Source of the DNA: Callipepla californica brunnescens
Lineage: Eukaryota > Chordata > Aves > Galliformes > Odontophoridae
NCBI GenBank assembly: GCA_023055505.1
Contig: JALIRH010000004.1
Span: forward strand, 31,129,502-31,193,501
Length of the DNA: 64,000 bases
Direction: 5' to 3'
The notes under the pieces were generated by a model. It made no database searches and had not been told where the DNA came from. It was given only the letters and a program-made list of their open reading frames with translations. This document shows positions 13,825 to 26,882 of this stretch, piece after piece (position 1 is the first letter of the stretch; each line of letters opens with the position of its first letter). Made by a program: the position numbers and the translations under genes.

Positions 13825-14025
13825 TTACCTTAAGAAGGCCTCAGGTATAAAGAGCTCTCCATAAAGATCCTTGCCTCCACTGCCAATTTTTAATGAGGTC
13901 TGGGTAGGGGGGGATCCTGTCTCCACCTGTTCTGGTCACTGAGGTACATTACACACACCTGAGCTCCCCTGGGTTGGCTCTGCCTTCCTAACAGGTGCTC
14001 AATCACTGGTTCAAGCTGTGACCTG
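13825..14025. other. Unassigned GC-richer block with a perfect minus-strand donor
   Basis: About 200 bases richer in GC than the flanks. Read on minus it contains a ~36-codon open stretch ending ELFIPEAFLR at a consensus CTTAAG|GTAAGT donor. It may be a degraded dispersed repeat or a non-coding exon. I cannot place it in a family. Confidence 0.25.
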
Positions 14026-14711
14026 CATTTTCATTACATGAGGCATTTGAAAAATATGTTTAACTTCTCATCTCAATGACAAATCAGAAGGATCAGTTGG
14101 AGGATCAGGCAGCACATAACTAATCTATCTGCCCTTGTATTGATTACACAGTATTAGAATACAGTCATTCTTTGTCAGTGTTGAAGCATGTTCTCTTTTA
14201 TAATTATTATTTATAATTAAGGATTTCATGAAACAGCTACAAGGGGATACTGACAGCACTTAGCAGGTTTGGTAGCAGACCCAAATTAGCTATAATTGCT
14301 GCAACAAATCAATTTCACTACCATTATTGCTACTGTAAAACTAATAGTCTGTAGGAATTATATGTCGTTAAAGAATGTACTTTATTAGATGTTAGTAACT
14401 AGGAAATTAAACAGAAATAGACCTACTGATAAAAATGAGGTAAAAAAACTCTCCCAAGAGGCCAACAATCAAAAAACAAATGAAGATGAACAAAGGAAAA
14501 GCTTGATAAAATTGTAAGAATGAGCCTCCAAGAAATGAAAGATCACTGCTCATTGACCAGGCTGGCCATGACAATTTATGTTACATATTTCACAGGTCTG
14601 TTTCTCCCCATCCCTTAGAATCCAGAGTAACCTTCAGTTAGTTATCAGCTCATAAAGGTGTGGACATATAAAACTTTTCAGGTAAATTTTTCAGTCTCTG
14701 AAAAACAAAAC

Positions 14712-14728
14712 TTTTTTTTTTTTTTTTT
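14712..14728. repeat. Homopolymer T17
   Basis: Uninterrupted run of 17 T. It pairs with an A17 run about 250 bp downstream. Confidence 0.95.
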
Positions 14729-14980
14729 AAGTTTAAAAGTTGTAAGTACCACTTCCTATATTTATCTTTAAATATTTTAAAGGTATGGAAACATCTTGGT
14801 TTACAGTGTTCATGGTTTATTTATCACAGATTAACTAGTTCAGATTAAAGTAATACAACAGGGAAATACTAAAGTCAGTTTGTAACTATATCTGCCTGCA
14901 AACCACACTTAGAATTATTTACTGATGAGAAAGAAAATAAATTTATGCAGACTATAAAATCTTAAGAGTAAAATCAACTT

Positions 14981-14997
14981 AAAAAAAAAAAAAAAAA
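14981..14997. repeat. Homopolymer A17
   Basis: Uninterrupted run of 17 A, inverted relative to the T17 tract at 14712. Confidence 0.95.
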
Positions 14998-17157
14998 GAA
15001 TAGAAAACCAAAAGGGTCTGAATATATGAGAGAGAAACATGTATGAACCAAAAGTTACAGGTGGGGAGTTAGAACCCACTACTGCATTGTTCAGCTGATT
15101 CAAACCCACCTTAATTAATCTGCAGGGTAGAAAGGAGGAATAACATCTCTGACTGTCACTCTGAAATCAATTTCCCCTTTACTTCATTCATAACATTTGA
15201 AGAATGACTTTATATCCTTAGATGTTTCTGCAACAGATATCCTCTTATTTCACCAAGCCATGTATTTGTGTATTTTAAAACGCTGTCACACAGAACTTGC
15301 CACTCAGACCAGCTCAAAAAAAGGCCTACAAACAACGAGACTACAAGAATAAAACTTCACAAGCACAAAGAACCTGTTGGGGTTTTAATTAAATTTGATC
15401 AAATCAGCAGATTAAATCACCTTTTCATTCTTGAGACAAGATAGCAAGGAACATTTTTCTGTTTGTTTTTACTTTGTTTTCTTGAAGGCATGGCATTGCA
15501 TAGAAAGAATAGAAAACTCCCAATACATGTGGGCTCTACCAGAAGAGAGCCCAGGTGCATTCACTGAGTCTCTGTACAGCTGCAGAAAGAAGCAGTGCTA
15601 CCTGATATCAAGCTCCAATTAAACAGGCCTGAAACCACATGGATTGCATGTTTTAGGGATTCTTCAGGCCTGGAGTCTTAACAGAGCAGACAAAAACAGG
15701 GAGCTTAGATAAACTTGTCAGGTTACAGGTGACTGATGAGAACTTTATCCAGTAGGATGCCAAGCACTGACTTACCTCTGGTGTCAATCATTATTCAGCA
15801 GTGGTCCGAGTCATTATACAATACATGGCACCCAGGGATAATCCTGAATACTGTTATGTCTCTGCAGATCAGGATGCCTTAAAATAATGTGAGATTTCAG
15901 GCAACATGTTTGACAAATACGGTGTCAGTGGTTTATGAAAAATTAAAAGATGAGACAGGAATCTGGAACACCCTCCTGGAGCCCATTTTATATCTGTTTT
16001 GCAGAAGGGTATTATTTGTTAATTTATTTTTTACAATAAGATGAGAGCTTTAAAATGACCACATCATATAAATGTTAGTAGTTTCCAAAGCCATCTTATT
16101 TATTTTTCTCTTAACATCAGAAAATGAGTCTGATGATGCTCTAACAATGTCAAAAGAATTGTTCCCATTTAATTACACCTTAAGCTTGAAAAGGAACTTG
16201 CTAATGAGTAGAATGTCAAGCCCAGTGCAACTGATGAGCAAAGGGTTTTTATAAAGCAGTCAATAATGAACATTTTCCTTTAGGTTTTCTGGAAGGCCTT
16301 AATTCAAAATCGGGGGCATACACAATATCAAATATTTGTTTCCAAAGGAAATTCTACAACCAACACTTCAGATAAACATTTAAAACCTCTTTCAGAGCGG
16401 TTTATGTGGAATTAGATGACGCCTGAAGTGCATGAAGATACCACCATCAGAGATGATATAAATGAGAGGCATCAATAACAAGAAAACATGTAAAGAGCAT
16501 TCTAAAAGTAAAACAGTACCAAACACAGCCTTCAGAAAGTCTTTCTTTCCCAGTTCTTCTATAGACAATATTAGAAAAATCCTCACTGTCAACTCAGATT
16601 TGTAACTCTGGAGATAATTCTGTCTCTCACAGAACATGACAATGTAATTAGATGAATTCAGCAGCTTTAATCCATCATGACCACCTGAAAGAAAAGTCTC
16701 AGTATTTTCCTACCTGTCAGGCCACAGATTATAAAACTGAGAACTGTAATGTACTGGTTGACTTTTACTTCCTTTCTAATCTAATTATACATCTCTATCT
16801 TTATAATCATGGCTTACAACCATGTGCTAGTACAATGTGATACATTTATTCCATCAATACAAGGAATACTGATTTTCATTCACCCTCCACAGAATCCCCC
16901 AAATGATATTTTGGCTTTTATGGAAGTTTGACCACAGCTCCACCAGCATTTCACGTTTCCTGTCCTGAGTACTTATTCATTCTAGAGAGAACTGGGATCA
17001 GGCAACCACTTCTCAAGTGAATCTCCTAATATTCCCAGATTGTGCTCTTTGGTTCACTTTGTAGAATGCAGGAACTGAACACGAGAAATCCTGAGTACTA
17101 CTGCCACAAACAAATGCAAAATCCACCAACCAGATCAGTGCTAATCCAAATTAAAAA

Positions 17158-17182
17158 CCAAACAAACAAACAAACAAAAAAG
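17158..17182. repeat. (CAAA)n microsatellite
   Basis: About five units of CAAA ending in a short A run. Confidence 0.9.
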
Positions 17183-20100
17183 AAGCACAGACATTAATAC
17201 CCCAGAACTATATTGTTCTTACTACGTGTGTTGTTGGTCTGCACTACTTGCTAAGGTACACTAAGCCTCAGATATCAGTTTTTGTAGGTGTTGGCAAATT
17301 TTGATAAAGTGAGAGGCTACTAAAGTAGTTCTGGCATTAGCTAACTAGGAGAGAGATGAGAAAAAGGTGAAAAGGAAGAGAGAAATAGGAAAAGACATAT
17401 GCAGAGGAAGAGTCCTACCAGTATGGCTCACAAAAACAGGCAGAGAGATGCTCTGAAGTTCTCAGATGAGCTTAGAGAAACAGTGGGAAGATGCAGGCTT
17501 TCTTCCACTAACAAAGGACAAAGTCTGAAAGAATCCAAAAGTTTGTGAATCATTTGCTTAGGAAAGCAAGAACAGATGCTACCTACAAAACTGATTTTCT
17601 TTGGATGTACTCTTGTTAACCCAAGAGCTCAAGACTGAATGTCTAATGAAAGCACATACTTTAAAATACTTTTTTTCGTGTATTTTGTTCATATATTATC
17701 ACACTTAGCCTGCACTCTGAGTTGACAGGATGACATTAGGTGCATTATTGACTCTGACATAGAGATGAGACAGACATTTATCATCCCTGATTTCTTCATG
17801 ACCTTCACCTAATCATCTTCCCCTTCACATATATCTGAATCTTGCATAATGCCTCTCCTGTTTGAAAATCATAGTAACTAGGTAAGTGAAATGGTCGATT
17901 ATAGATAGTAGGATGAAAATAAACAAAAAATTATATTTCTTATGTCAAAAGAAAAGAAGATACATAGAAGATAAACTAAAAACAAGTAGCTGATTTTAAG
18001 TAGAGGTGAGGGGAAAAATGACAAATGGATCACTTCATGCAAATGACTTATGGAAATGACCAATAGTGCCTTGACTCAAGACACACAGATGAGCACAATT
18101 TCAACCTACATGAAGCCTTCCTTTGACCTCTGCCTACACTACAAAGCTGAGAAGTCAATTTACATGCTATACAACACAGTGCTTTAGTGTTCCACACCCA
18201 GAGGATTTTAGATGGTCCAGTGCAGGAGGAATCAATGATTACTGCAGTGGTGTCAGTACCTTGGCACCTGCAAGCAGATAGGTTTCAGCTCTGGAGTGTC
18301 ATTACAAGAAATATTTTTAATTGTAATATTATTTGGAATTTACTTTTTATTTATTAGAAGGTGGAATTTTTTTTATAATACTGACCAGGACTAGCTGTTG
18401 CAATAAATCTTTTCCACATCTGTATTTTCTTCGCTGCAAGCTTTTACTTTACCACTCTATTTTAACTCATTAAGCTCTATCTTAAAAACAACAGGCCTCT
18501 GGCACCTTTCTTTCTGCGTTAGGAAATTAAGCAAAAACCCTTCTGCTTAAAAAAACATTCAAGATAAAACTACAAAAATTCCTCAATCATATCAAACTGG
18601 AAGAGATTACCTTCTGTTTTACTGCATGAGCATTGGATGTGCACAATGCTGAGTTTGAAATGTTGAACAGATGTTCAAGTACCATGGACAACCAAAGGTA
18701 ACTCAAGGATTATGCTTTTTTTTTCAGTTAATCTTCCTCCTGCAGCTGGACTTGAACTTCAACAAACACAAACGAATCTGTGCTTTCTCTATATGATGTG
18801 CACTGCTACTTCAGTTGTTTACAGACATATTTCCTTTTGTCTGTTCTCATTTCCATGATAAAAACGGCTTCCTGCTGCTCACAAGTAAGAAGAAACAGAT
18901 TGTGATGAGACTTCAATTTTTAACAAGATTTACTGTGAATTAAATAACTGTTTCTTATACGAATGTTTTTCGGGAGTTTGAGAAATGAGTTCTATATCAG
19001 GAAGGTCACCAGACTGAATGAAAAGTCACGCACTGAGAACATTTTTCACAAACCAGGTGCAATAAGTAATAAAATTAACTGGGTATCACAAAAGCAGCTA
19101 TGGTTATTCTGTAAGTTGACTTTGGTCAGAGTGGTATTTCCTGATTTGTTTAAAGCTATTGTCATGCAAACAGGATCTCCTATTCTCCCCAGCCCTCCCC
19201 TCTCATAACTGATCATCCGTTAGTTCTGCTTGTACATTTATTTTAATATTTATTCTCTTGTTGCATCCAAGCCTGTCAAAATAAACACTTAGCCCTGGCA
19301 AAGAGTATCCAATCAGCATACATTAAAACATAACAATTACTGTAAAGAGGCCAGCAAAGATAACTGAGCCATTTCCAAAGCAGGACAGACAAACCACCAG
19401 AGCACAGCTTATGCTGAAGGGGAGTGCTTTGCTAAAAGGTAAGGATCAGGTAACCATCGGCAATAAACTAGTGTTTGCAGTACGTATTTGCTATTACTTG
19501 TGCAATTATAGACACAAGAACAAAAGCCCCAAGCATCACAAGTGTTTTTGTTTAAATCAGTTGTGGAATATTTCATTGACTCACTGGGAAAGTTCCATTT
19601 TACGGACATACTTCAAGCCTAAATTATTTCAACAGATTTGCATATTCTTTGAATGCACATTTCTATCTCTGCTTGAATGATGAAAAATTGCCATTCTTGT
19701 AACTTACATGAATACATCTATTTAAAGATTAAGCTGTTCTCCAAAACAAAGAATTTACAGTGAGTCACTTATATCACATGAAAAAATTCAAAGCCCCAAA
19801 GATTACACAGCAGGAAATCAGTAAAATTATACCAACACTTGGAAAGAAGCAAGAGCGAGTAGAATATTACCGATCATATAGAAGTGCCCACAGAATTATA
19901 TGGTGATTATACAGCACCCTTGACTTAGGGATTACAGAATGAATTTGTGAATAAATTGTGACCTTGTTCTATCAGAAGGGGTTTCTGTCATTTCCATTTT
20001 ACAATGACAATTTTAACAAGTTTTCACTTACTTTCATTTCCTTGCTCAGTTTCAGTGAAGAGAAAATAAGTAAACTCGTCTCTGTTCTTCAGCTGAAATG

Positions 20101-22786
20101 TGAAAGGCTGCTCTTCCATTGTTTGTCAGGTGGAGTGGACAAAATATTTCTTTGTGAGTAATGGATGGAGTCCCTGTTTGTTTCAATAACGCTTTGCACA
20201 TTTACCCACACATAATTAGATATATTTTATCCTGCACAGCTATAAATAGTTATGGAAACCGCTGCAAACAACAACATATTTCTTCACCATGTGAAACTTC
20301 TTTTAAGATTATTTTTGTTTCCAGCCTAACTAAATTATTTCCAAAATGCTTTCTTGCATAAATACAGTGATATTTATCATCCATCTTGAAGTGCTGTAAT
20401 TTCGTAGGGGCTAAATGTAAAGGGAATAAATAGAACTCTCAAATCCCTGTGGAAGTTTCATGACCATTTCTCTGAAGAAAATACTGTCTCCCTATAAAAC
20501 AGCTCTGCATACTCAGAACTACCCAGGACAGCTGTGGCTGAGATCAGGAGGGTTGATACCTGAAAAATGCAAAGAGCAAATACTTTATTGCTACATGAAG
20601 GATGCCATATTAGCTACATCATCTGAATGCTACCCAAAATGTAACTGTATATCAATTTTGTCCTTAAAAGATATATCTAAAATCATACAAATCTTGCAAA
20701 GGTGAGATAATTACAGTGAAATCAGTTCTGTCACCAAAGTTATAAGCAGAACACAATGTTTTCAAATGCCAGGAATGTCTATGGGAATCCAGTCACGGAT
20801 CCATGCTTCTTTCTCTTTAAAGAAACTCCAAGGTTCCCTGCCTGTTCAGGTGTGCTATAATAATGACTAGCGTCTCAGTCAGAAGAGATATTCTGCCCCT
20901 GAATGGAATACCTACCCATGAGACCTCAGAGGCAAGATGCAATTAATACGATGTTCCATGCTTCGCAAAGTCAATAGAAACACAGCAAATTTCACTAGCT
21001 AGAAGACATTCCCCTTGGAAGATAACCCTACTTCCAAGCAAAAAATTAAGCATGCATCTTCTTGCCATTTTAAGAACTTTGTTTAATTTCTTCAAGGTGG
21101 GGAGATGAGCTTTCTTGCTTTTTAATGAAACATTTGGGATTTTTTTATTGTATGAGTGATGTAATATTATTTGGGAAGAATAACTTTTCAGCTATTGTTT
21201 TTTCTGGCTAGCACAACACGTACAACTCCTTAATTCTTTAGAAATAGTCAAGTTAATAGAGCAGTAAAATAATATTATATTCAAATTCTATATCTGCTCT
21301 GCTCCAGGCAGGTTTTAAGTAGGCCTGATGAAAATCTGTTACATATATTTTGTCCGTAATGACCTTTACAGCAAAAATATATTCATCTGCACCTACTGCT
21401 GTGGAAACTTTCCACCAAGTAATTTTCCTAAAGGAGGAAACAATTAAAATTGAGATCCCAGCCACTGATACATCAATTCAAACCCAGTTAATTACAAGTC
21501 AGTAGAATTACTCATATTTGGAAATGTGTATATGAGATCACAGTCTGGCACTATATCTTATGTTGTTTGCTAGAGCAGCAACCTGTCTTTTGTGAACATG
21601 GGGAGTGTGCTGTAAGCACATGTATTCAACCTACAGCTCAATTGAGAAAATACTGGCACAGAGCAGTTTGTTGCATGATTTTGCCAGATAATTGATTTCA
21701 GTAATGGTATCCTGTGTTGTTTATCAACCACTGCACTAGAAGAAATGATGAAGTGAAGAGAATTGCAGTGCAACAGAGCTTTTTTCAACTATTTGATTTT
21801 AATATTTTCAGCAAATAAATCTGAAATAAACGCATCTGGGTTGAGAGACAAAGGATCATTTGTGTGTTCACTAAGCCACAGATTGACACTTTCTCTGACG
21901 AATTTGGTTTAAAACATCTGTTTCTACAGAATAGATGTTAATTTCTCAATTAATTGTAAAGTTCAAAAGACAAAATTGTCCTTTTAGGAGAAAATGCTTT
22001 CTAACATACCATTGTAATGAATCACTCCCATCTGTCAATTTGCACTGGATTTTCAACCATAACTAAAAATGATGAAAGTTTACACACTCTGCTAAAGTAA
22101 AATGATAATCAGAATCATGACATCTCAGATAAAACAGCTGTATTAATACAAAAACATTTTAAAGTATGTTGACATTCATTGCAAAGTTAAAACCTCTGCT
22201 GACTCACAGCTGTCTCCCAGTGATGCCTCTCATAAAGAAAGAACAGAATTTACATCTGAGTGGTTTAAGTGGCCCAAAATTTTTGATCTTAATAAAAATG
22301 TCATGAAAAATTCATGACTCCCAAAAATGTGCAATCTATATGGATACTGAATGATTTATTACAAAAACTATAACAGGTCACAATTCAACTGGCTACTGAA
22401 AATGTATCCTATTTTGCTATTTTGTAGAAATAAATGGTTATAAAATTGCATTTAATCTTTAAGTTCTCAGCAAGAATTATGAAACATTTGGTTTTAATGT
22501 TGTATAGCATACCTGTAGGTTGAACAGGAGACAACTGAATTACTCAGCGGAACTTCATCAAAATGACCGTCTACCAAAATTCTTTAGAATGTCCTGAATT
22601 TTCATGGCATATAAAAATCAAAGATATTTCGCAGGCTACTGAACCACTACTTCAGTGAAAATTTGAAGGATATTGATGAAAATTATATTTCCCAGGTTTT
22701 AAAATATATAATACTTTACCCTAAGATTATTTTTGAATGTGTTGACTGCTTCCTTTCTCTTCTCACAACAACCCAGGCATGATGAC

Positions 22787-22822
22787 ACTATATACATATA
22801 TATATACACATATATATATATG
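22787..22822. repeat. (TA/CA)n microsatellite
   Basis: Alternating TATA with interspersed CA steps over about 36 bases. Confidence 0.9.
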
Positions 22823-22889
22823 AAATTCATCTTGATTGCTGGAAAACGTACCCGCCTTCTGAGCCATTTGTAGGATCTTTCCAGGTGGG

Positions 22890-23024
22890 ATGCTTTGACA
22901 TTCAAGGTCAGGCTGGACGGGGTCCTGATCTAGCTGTAGATGTCCTTGTTCATTGCAGGGGAGTTGAACTAGACAACCTTTAAAAAGGTTCAGTTCAAGT
23001 CAAGTGATTCTATTATTCTATGAA
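22890..23024 (+). mobile_element. CR1 LINE 3' UTR fragment
   Basis: The segment TTCAAGGTCAGGCTGGACGG, then CCTGATCTAGC, then a decayed GTTGAACTAGA and CTATTATTCTATGA terminus, matches the 3' UTR of a CR1 subfamily. Non-coding and 5'-truncated. Confidence 0.85.
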
Positions 23025-23205
23025 TTTTAGAGCAGGAAGTGCTCCATCAGCAAGCACAAAAGTGAATGCAATTGTCCAGAGTCCAAACCACAAGGTGATA
23101 TGACAGTGATTCATACAGCTGACTTGATTTTTGTTGCCTATCTCCTCAAAATTATTTTACATAAACAAACCAGACTAAGAGGAAGATATGCCACCTAACT
23201 TATCT

Positions 23206-23284
23206 CTAGCAGGGGTGTTGGACTTGATGATTCCCAAGTGGTACCTTCCAACCCCTACAATTCTGTGTGATTCTGTGTGTGTGA
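23206..23284 (+). mobile_element. Short CR1 LINE 3'-terminal fragment
   Basis: The blocks GGGGTGTTGGACTTGATGAT and ACCTTCCAACCCCTACAATT are followed by ATTCTGTG-type octamer repeats. About 80 bases of a CR1 3' end survive, in the same orientation as the fragment ~200 bp upstream, so the two could be remnants of nested or sequential insertions. Confidence 0.8.
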
Positions 23285-23712
23285 TTTCTCTCTCCTGTCC
23301 CTAAACATAAGCATATCCTGTATGAGATGACATGAGCTGTATCTGAAATGCCAGTCCACTCTCCTTCATTACTTACCCTTCACTTTGCATCCCCACTGCT
23401 ACAAGCTTCATTCATATCTTTCGGAACCCTAATTGTAACCTTTGGCATGGGCTAAGCATTAGGTCTAGGCTTCCCAGCCTTTCCCAGAAGTGAGAATTTC
23501 TGGAGATAAACCATTTTTCACTCTGCTAGGGGAGGCAGGTCTTGCTAATAAAAAGGTGGACTGAAATATATCTGCATGCATCTTAGGCAGACCTGCAACC
23601 TGTGTTGAGAAGGTCAAGCTGCCTTTCCCCATTTTGTGCCAGAACCTTAATAATCACTGAGACCTCTGGTCTATATATTACAGTGAAATCCTTACGTTAA
23701 AAATACAACCAT

Positions 23713-23751
23713 GATAAATAAATAAACAAATAAAGAAACAAACAAATAAAT
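23713..23751. repeat. (AAAT/AAAC)n low-complexity repeat
   Basis: About ten A-rich tetranucleotide units mixing AAAT, AAAC and AAAG. Confidence 0.85.
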
Positions 23752-25255
23752 CTAAGCATGTTCCCATATTAGAACTTATATGTATCAGAATTTCTTCTTT
23801 ACAAGATATTTCGACTGTCATATATTTCTTTCATTTCATGAGGCTGAAATGAGTCTATGTTGATATTTATAATGATACTGTATCATTATCTGGATAATAA
23901 AATACATTATTTCTATTCAAGCATAGCTTCTTTATCAAGTAGTTAAGGTTTGAAATATCCACTTTTGAATCATGAGCAGTAGAGAACTGAATGCTAGTAA
24001 AAATCTAGAATTTATCAGTAAAATATACACATTGTGATAGAGAAATTGGTTCAAATGACAAGCCTGGCAATCAAACAACTTCTTTTTGGAAAATGGCAAC
24101 ATTCTCTAAAGTGAGTGTAATTTTCTCTATCTTTGGGATATTTCAGTTAATGGAGACGCAGAATCCTCAGTCCTTCTAAATTGTGCACATGATACTTCAT
24201 TATAATGATGACTACAACAATGTCCTATTTTTCTGGGCATATGCATCAACCAGGTATGTGTATGATGCCTAATGAAGTCTGTGCCTCTACAGGAGTAATA
24301 ATTTACAGGTAACTGATTTTGAATCAGCAGTAAGAAATAACACTGCCCACATTTTATTTTTATAGAACACTTCTTACTGATCATCTGGTGCAGGTCTGCT
24401 TGCATTGATTAAAATGGGCCAAATTATGAAGAAAGTATCTAAAACACCTTCATGCATGACTGTGTTTATACATATGTAGATACAATGGAGGGCAATGCAG
24501 ACAAGAACTTATATTTTGTGCTGATGACATTGCTATCAAACAGCCCCAAAATCAACGCTTTTTGCCCTTGTCTTCACAGAGAGCAATATGAAAGTATTCA
24601 GATTCATAATGAAATTCCTGTTATTGCCAATTTATAACAATATGAAACAAGGAAATCCTTTAAGCAACACTCTGTACGTAAATATTCCCTAAAAGAAATG
24701 CTCACATAAACAAAAGTTGGATTATGGTTGAACTGCAGGTTTTCAAAAAGACTGAAGTGCTGCAATCGACCAGATGTTCTTGCTGATGGGTTTGCAGTTA
24801 TTTACTTATGCTCCTCCTCATGTTAGTGACTGAAAGCTGATTCACATTCTCCCAGAATATAAATTTTAATGAATATCATTCTCCAGCTGAATTTGTGTAA
24901 TTGTAGAGATGTGAACAGTGGCAGATAGCATACTGCAAATAAAGATTCTGCACATTGTAGTTAAATATAAATCTTTTCACCCTATACTGGAAGTTCTGTT
25001 GCTAACACATGAGAATACACAACCTCTGAAGCCCTAACTGTATGGATGAATTTTCTCTAGAAATTTGCATAACATCACCGCATGCTCTAACATCTAGCTA
25101 ACAGTCAGAAACAGTGATGGTCCTTAAGAGTGTTAAGATCATTCGCAAAGGTGATTCAGACAAAAAACAATAAAAAGAACTCAAGATGACCAAAAGCCAC
25201 AAAGAACAGTTCAAATAGAGCATAAGCGCAGTTACTAACAGCTGAGTAGGGTGAG
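23752..25255. other. Intergenic, nothing recognised
   Basis: AT-rich, no element or coding signal seen. Confidence 0.5.
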
Positions 25256-25314
25256 GTTTTTTTTTGTTGGATTGTTTTTTAATTTTGTTCTGGGTTTGGT
25301 TTTGTTTGTTTGAT
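25256..25314. repeat. T/G-rich low-complexity tract (TTTG type)
   Basis: GGTTTTTTTTTGTTGG followed by TTTG-like units. Low complexity only. Confidence 0.7.
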
Positions 25315-25539
25315 CTTATACTGTTAAAATTCTACATAGATCCATATTCTCTTTTATTCTTGTTCAGAGAAGAAAAAGAAACAGCTTGCTTAAGGTATTT
25401 GCAAAAGGGTGTGTTTGTTAAACATAACTCAAATGACAAGGCGCCAAAGAGTGCACATTGGTTCCTTTGTTGTGTCAAGATGTATATAGCTTGGAAGTGA
25501 TGACTGACATGAGGAAAATCATACAGTCAGCAAGATTAC

Positions 25540-26880
25540 ATGTGTGTGTTGGAATAGCTCCTGGTGATATTGGGTTATAATGAAATGATGGTGTGTATGT
25601 GCATAGTAAAGTTGTGGGTAGTCAAAATATGTATAATTGTGAGGGTAGGGAGACAGTGATATTGGGACTTCTGAACTGTAGGAGGTGATGGGTATGCGTG
25701 GTAAAAGAAGTAGGTAGCAAGGATGCATGGGTGATGCTGAGCATAGTGATGTTGTGAGGGGCATATGCACTGTGACAATATTTATGTGGCACTGACCTCC
25801 TGTCCTTGGAAAAAGAGGCAGTATTTATAGGTGAGTTGATGTGAAGAAGCAGGCTGGTCTTCATAAAGGCAAGATGTGCTCACACATGAGGAGCTGCAGT
25901 AGGCAGAATAAGCCGATATTTGTTTTGTTTTTCTCTTTTACAAATGTATGTGCTGAGGGAGTGTTGATTCAGTAAGCAAGTATGGGGCACATGTTAGTGA
26001 GTAACCGTGTCTGTTTAATGCAGAACAGGCAGGTGGTGGCTGTGTTTGGAAGGTGGCAGAGTGGTTATATGTAAATATAAGAGCAGACTGCATGGAGTTA
26101 TAGCATGTACAGAGCTAAGAGACCTTATTGCCTGCAAGGAGGTGTGGATGTGAAGGTGACCAGTGTTTGCCTAGGGTGCTGAAACTCAGTTTTTGGGCAT
26201 TCTGCTGGTGTTAATATGTGTTTGGAGCTGGTGGTATGGATGAGGAATCAGTGTTTGTCTGGGCATGACAGCATGAGTAACAGCTGGTTTTGATTGTATT
26301 TGTCTAGGAGTGGAATGCATGTACGAAACAGCACGGTATGGATCCTTGTGTAGAAGCAGTTTGTGGCTGGGGTGTGAGAATGGGACAGAGCTTAGCACAT
26401 AACATGAAGCGCAGGGCATTGTTATAAAGTATTGGATGCCATTTACATGTGATGCCCAGTGGTGAAGGTGGGATAGAATGAGGTGGAGAGCATGGCGCTG
26501 TGTGATGGTGGGAGGCGCAGGCGTTGCTGGTTCCAGGCAGCGCACAGCCCCAGGTTGAGGAGTATGTATTCAATTACGTGCTTGGGGACAGCTCTGTGGG
26601 GTGGACAATGTGCGTGGCGCAGGGAGAAGAGAATGCAGCATCTGAATGGGGATGAAAACTGCCCGCTCATCCATGGCCAAGGCTTTTGTCCTAGAACGGG
26701 AAGCGTGGTCCTTTTGCCCGGGGTGCCCCAGAGGAGGGGCACTGAGGGGCAGGAGGAGACGCCGGCTTCGTTGGAGCCAGTGCGGAGTGGGAGAGCAGCT
26801 CAGAGCGAAAGGAGGCAATCCAGCATAGGGCAAGGGTAGTGCGAGCAGCCGGTGGCGGATGGGAGGCGGGAGGTGGGGAG
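25540..26880 (+). other. G-rich, C-poor strand-asymmetric block upstream of SSTR1
   Basis: Over about 1.3 kb the plus strand carries far more G than C. Hand counts per 60 bases give, for example, 20 G to 2 C at 25561, 26 to 4 at 25681, 20 to 4 at 26041 and 31 to 5 at 26461. The flanking AT-rich DNA is not skewed in this way, and the skew reverses to C/T-rich after 26890. Positive skew of this kind is typical of sequence just downstream of a vertebrate transcription start. This block may therefore be transcribed toward SSTR1. The minus-strand His/Pro-rich frames here are by-products of the composition. Confidence 0.6.
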
Positions 26881-26882
26881 GG
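26861..26882 (+). promoter_or_regulatory. G-quadruplex motif upstream of SSTR1
   Basis: Four runs of three or more G (26861-26863, 26868-26870, 26875-26878, 26880-26882) are separated by loops of 4, 4 and 1 bases. This meets the standard G3+N1-7 rule. It sits at the downstream end of a kilobase of G-rich, C-poor plus strand and about 50 bases before a splice-acceptor-like site. Confidence 0.5.

Larger units (their letters stand above)
10701..22786. other. Long AT-rich intergenic region
   Basis: Apart from the simple repeats and the 13.8-14.0-kb block listed separately, no gene or mobile element is recognised. A strong acceptor-like site at 16120 leads into a 44-codon open stretch ending at 16254, which I regard as chance. 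Confidence 0.5.

Noticed and set aside
16121..16254. Open stretch after a strong acceptor-like site
   Set aside because: 44 codons ending in a stop, with no partner exon or recognisable protein. Decoy acceptors are common in T-rich DNA.
25519..26573. Overlapping His/Pro/Ser-rich minus-strand frames
   Set aside because: They follow directly from the G- and T-rich plus strand; several frames overlap and none has conserved features.
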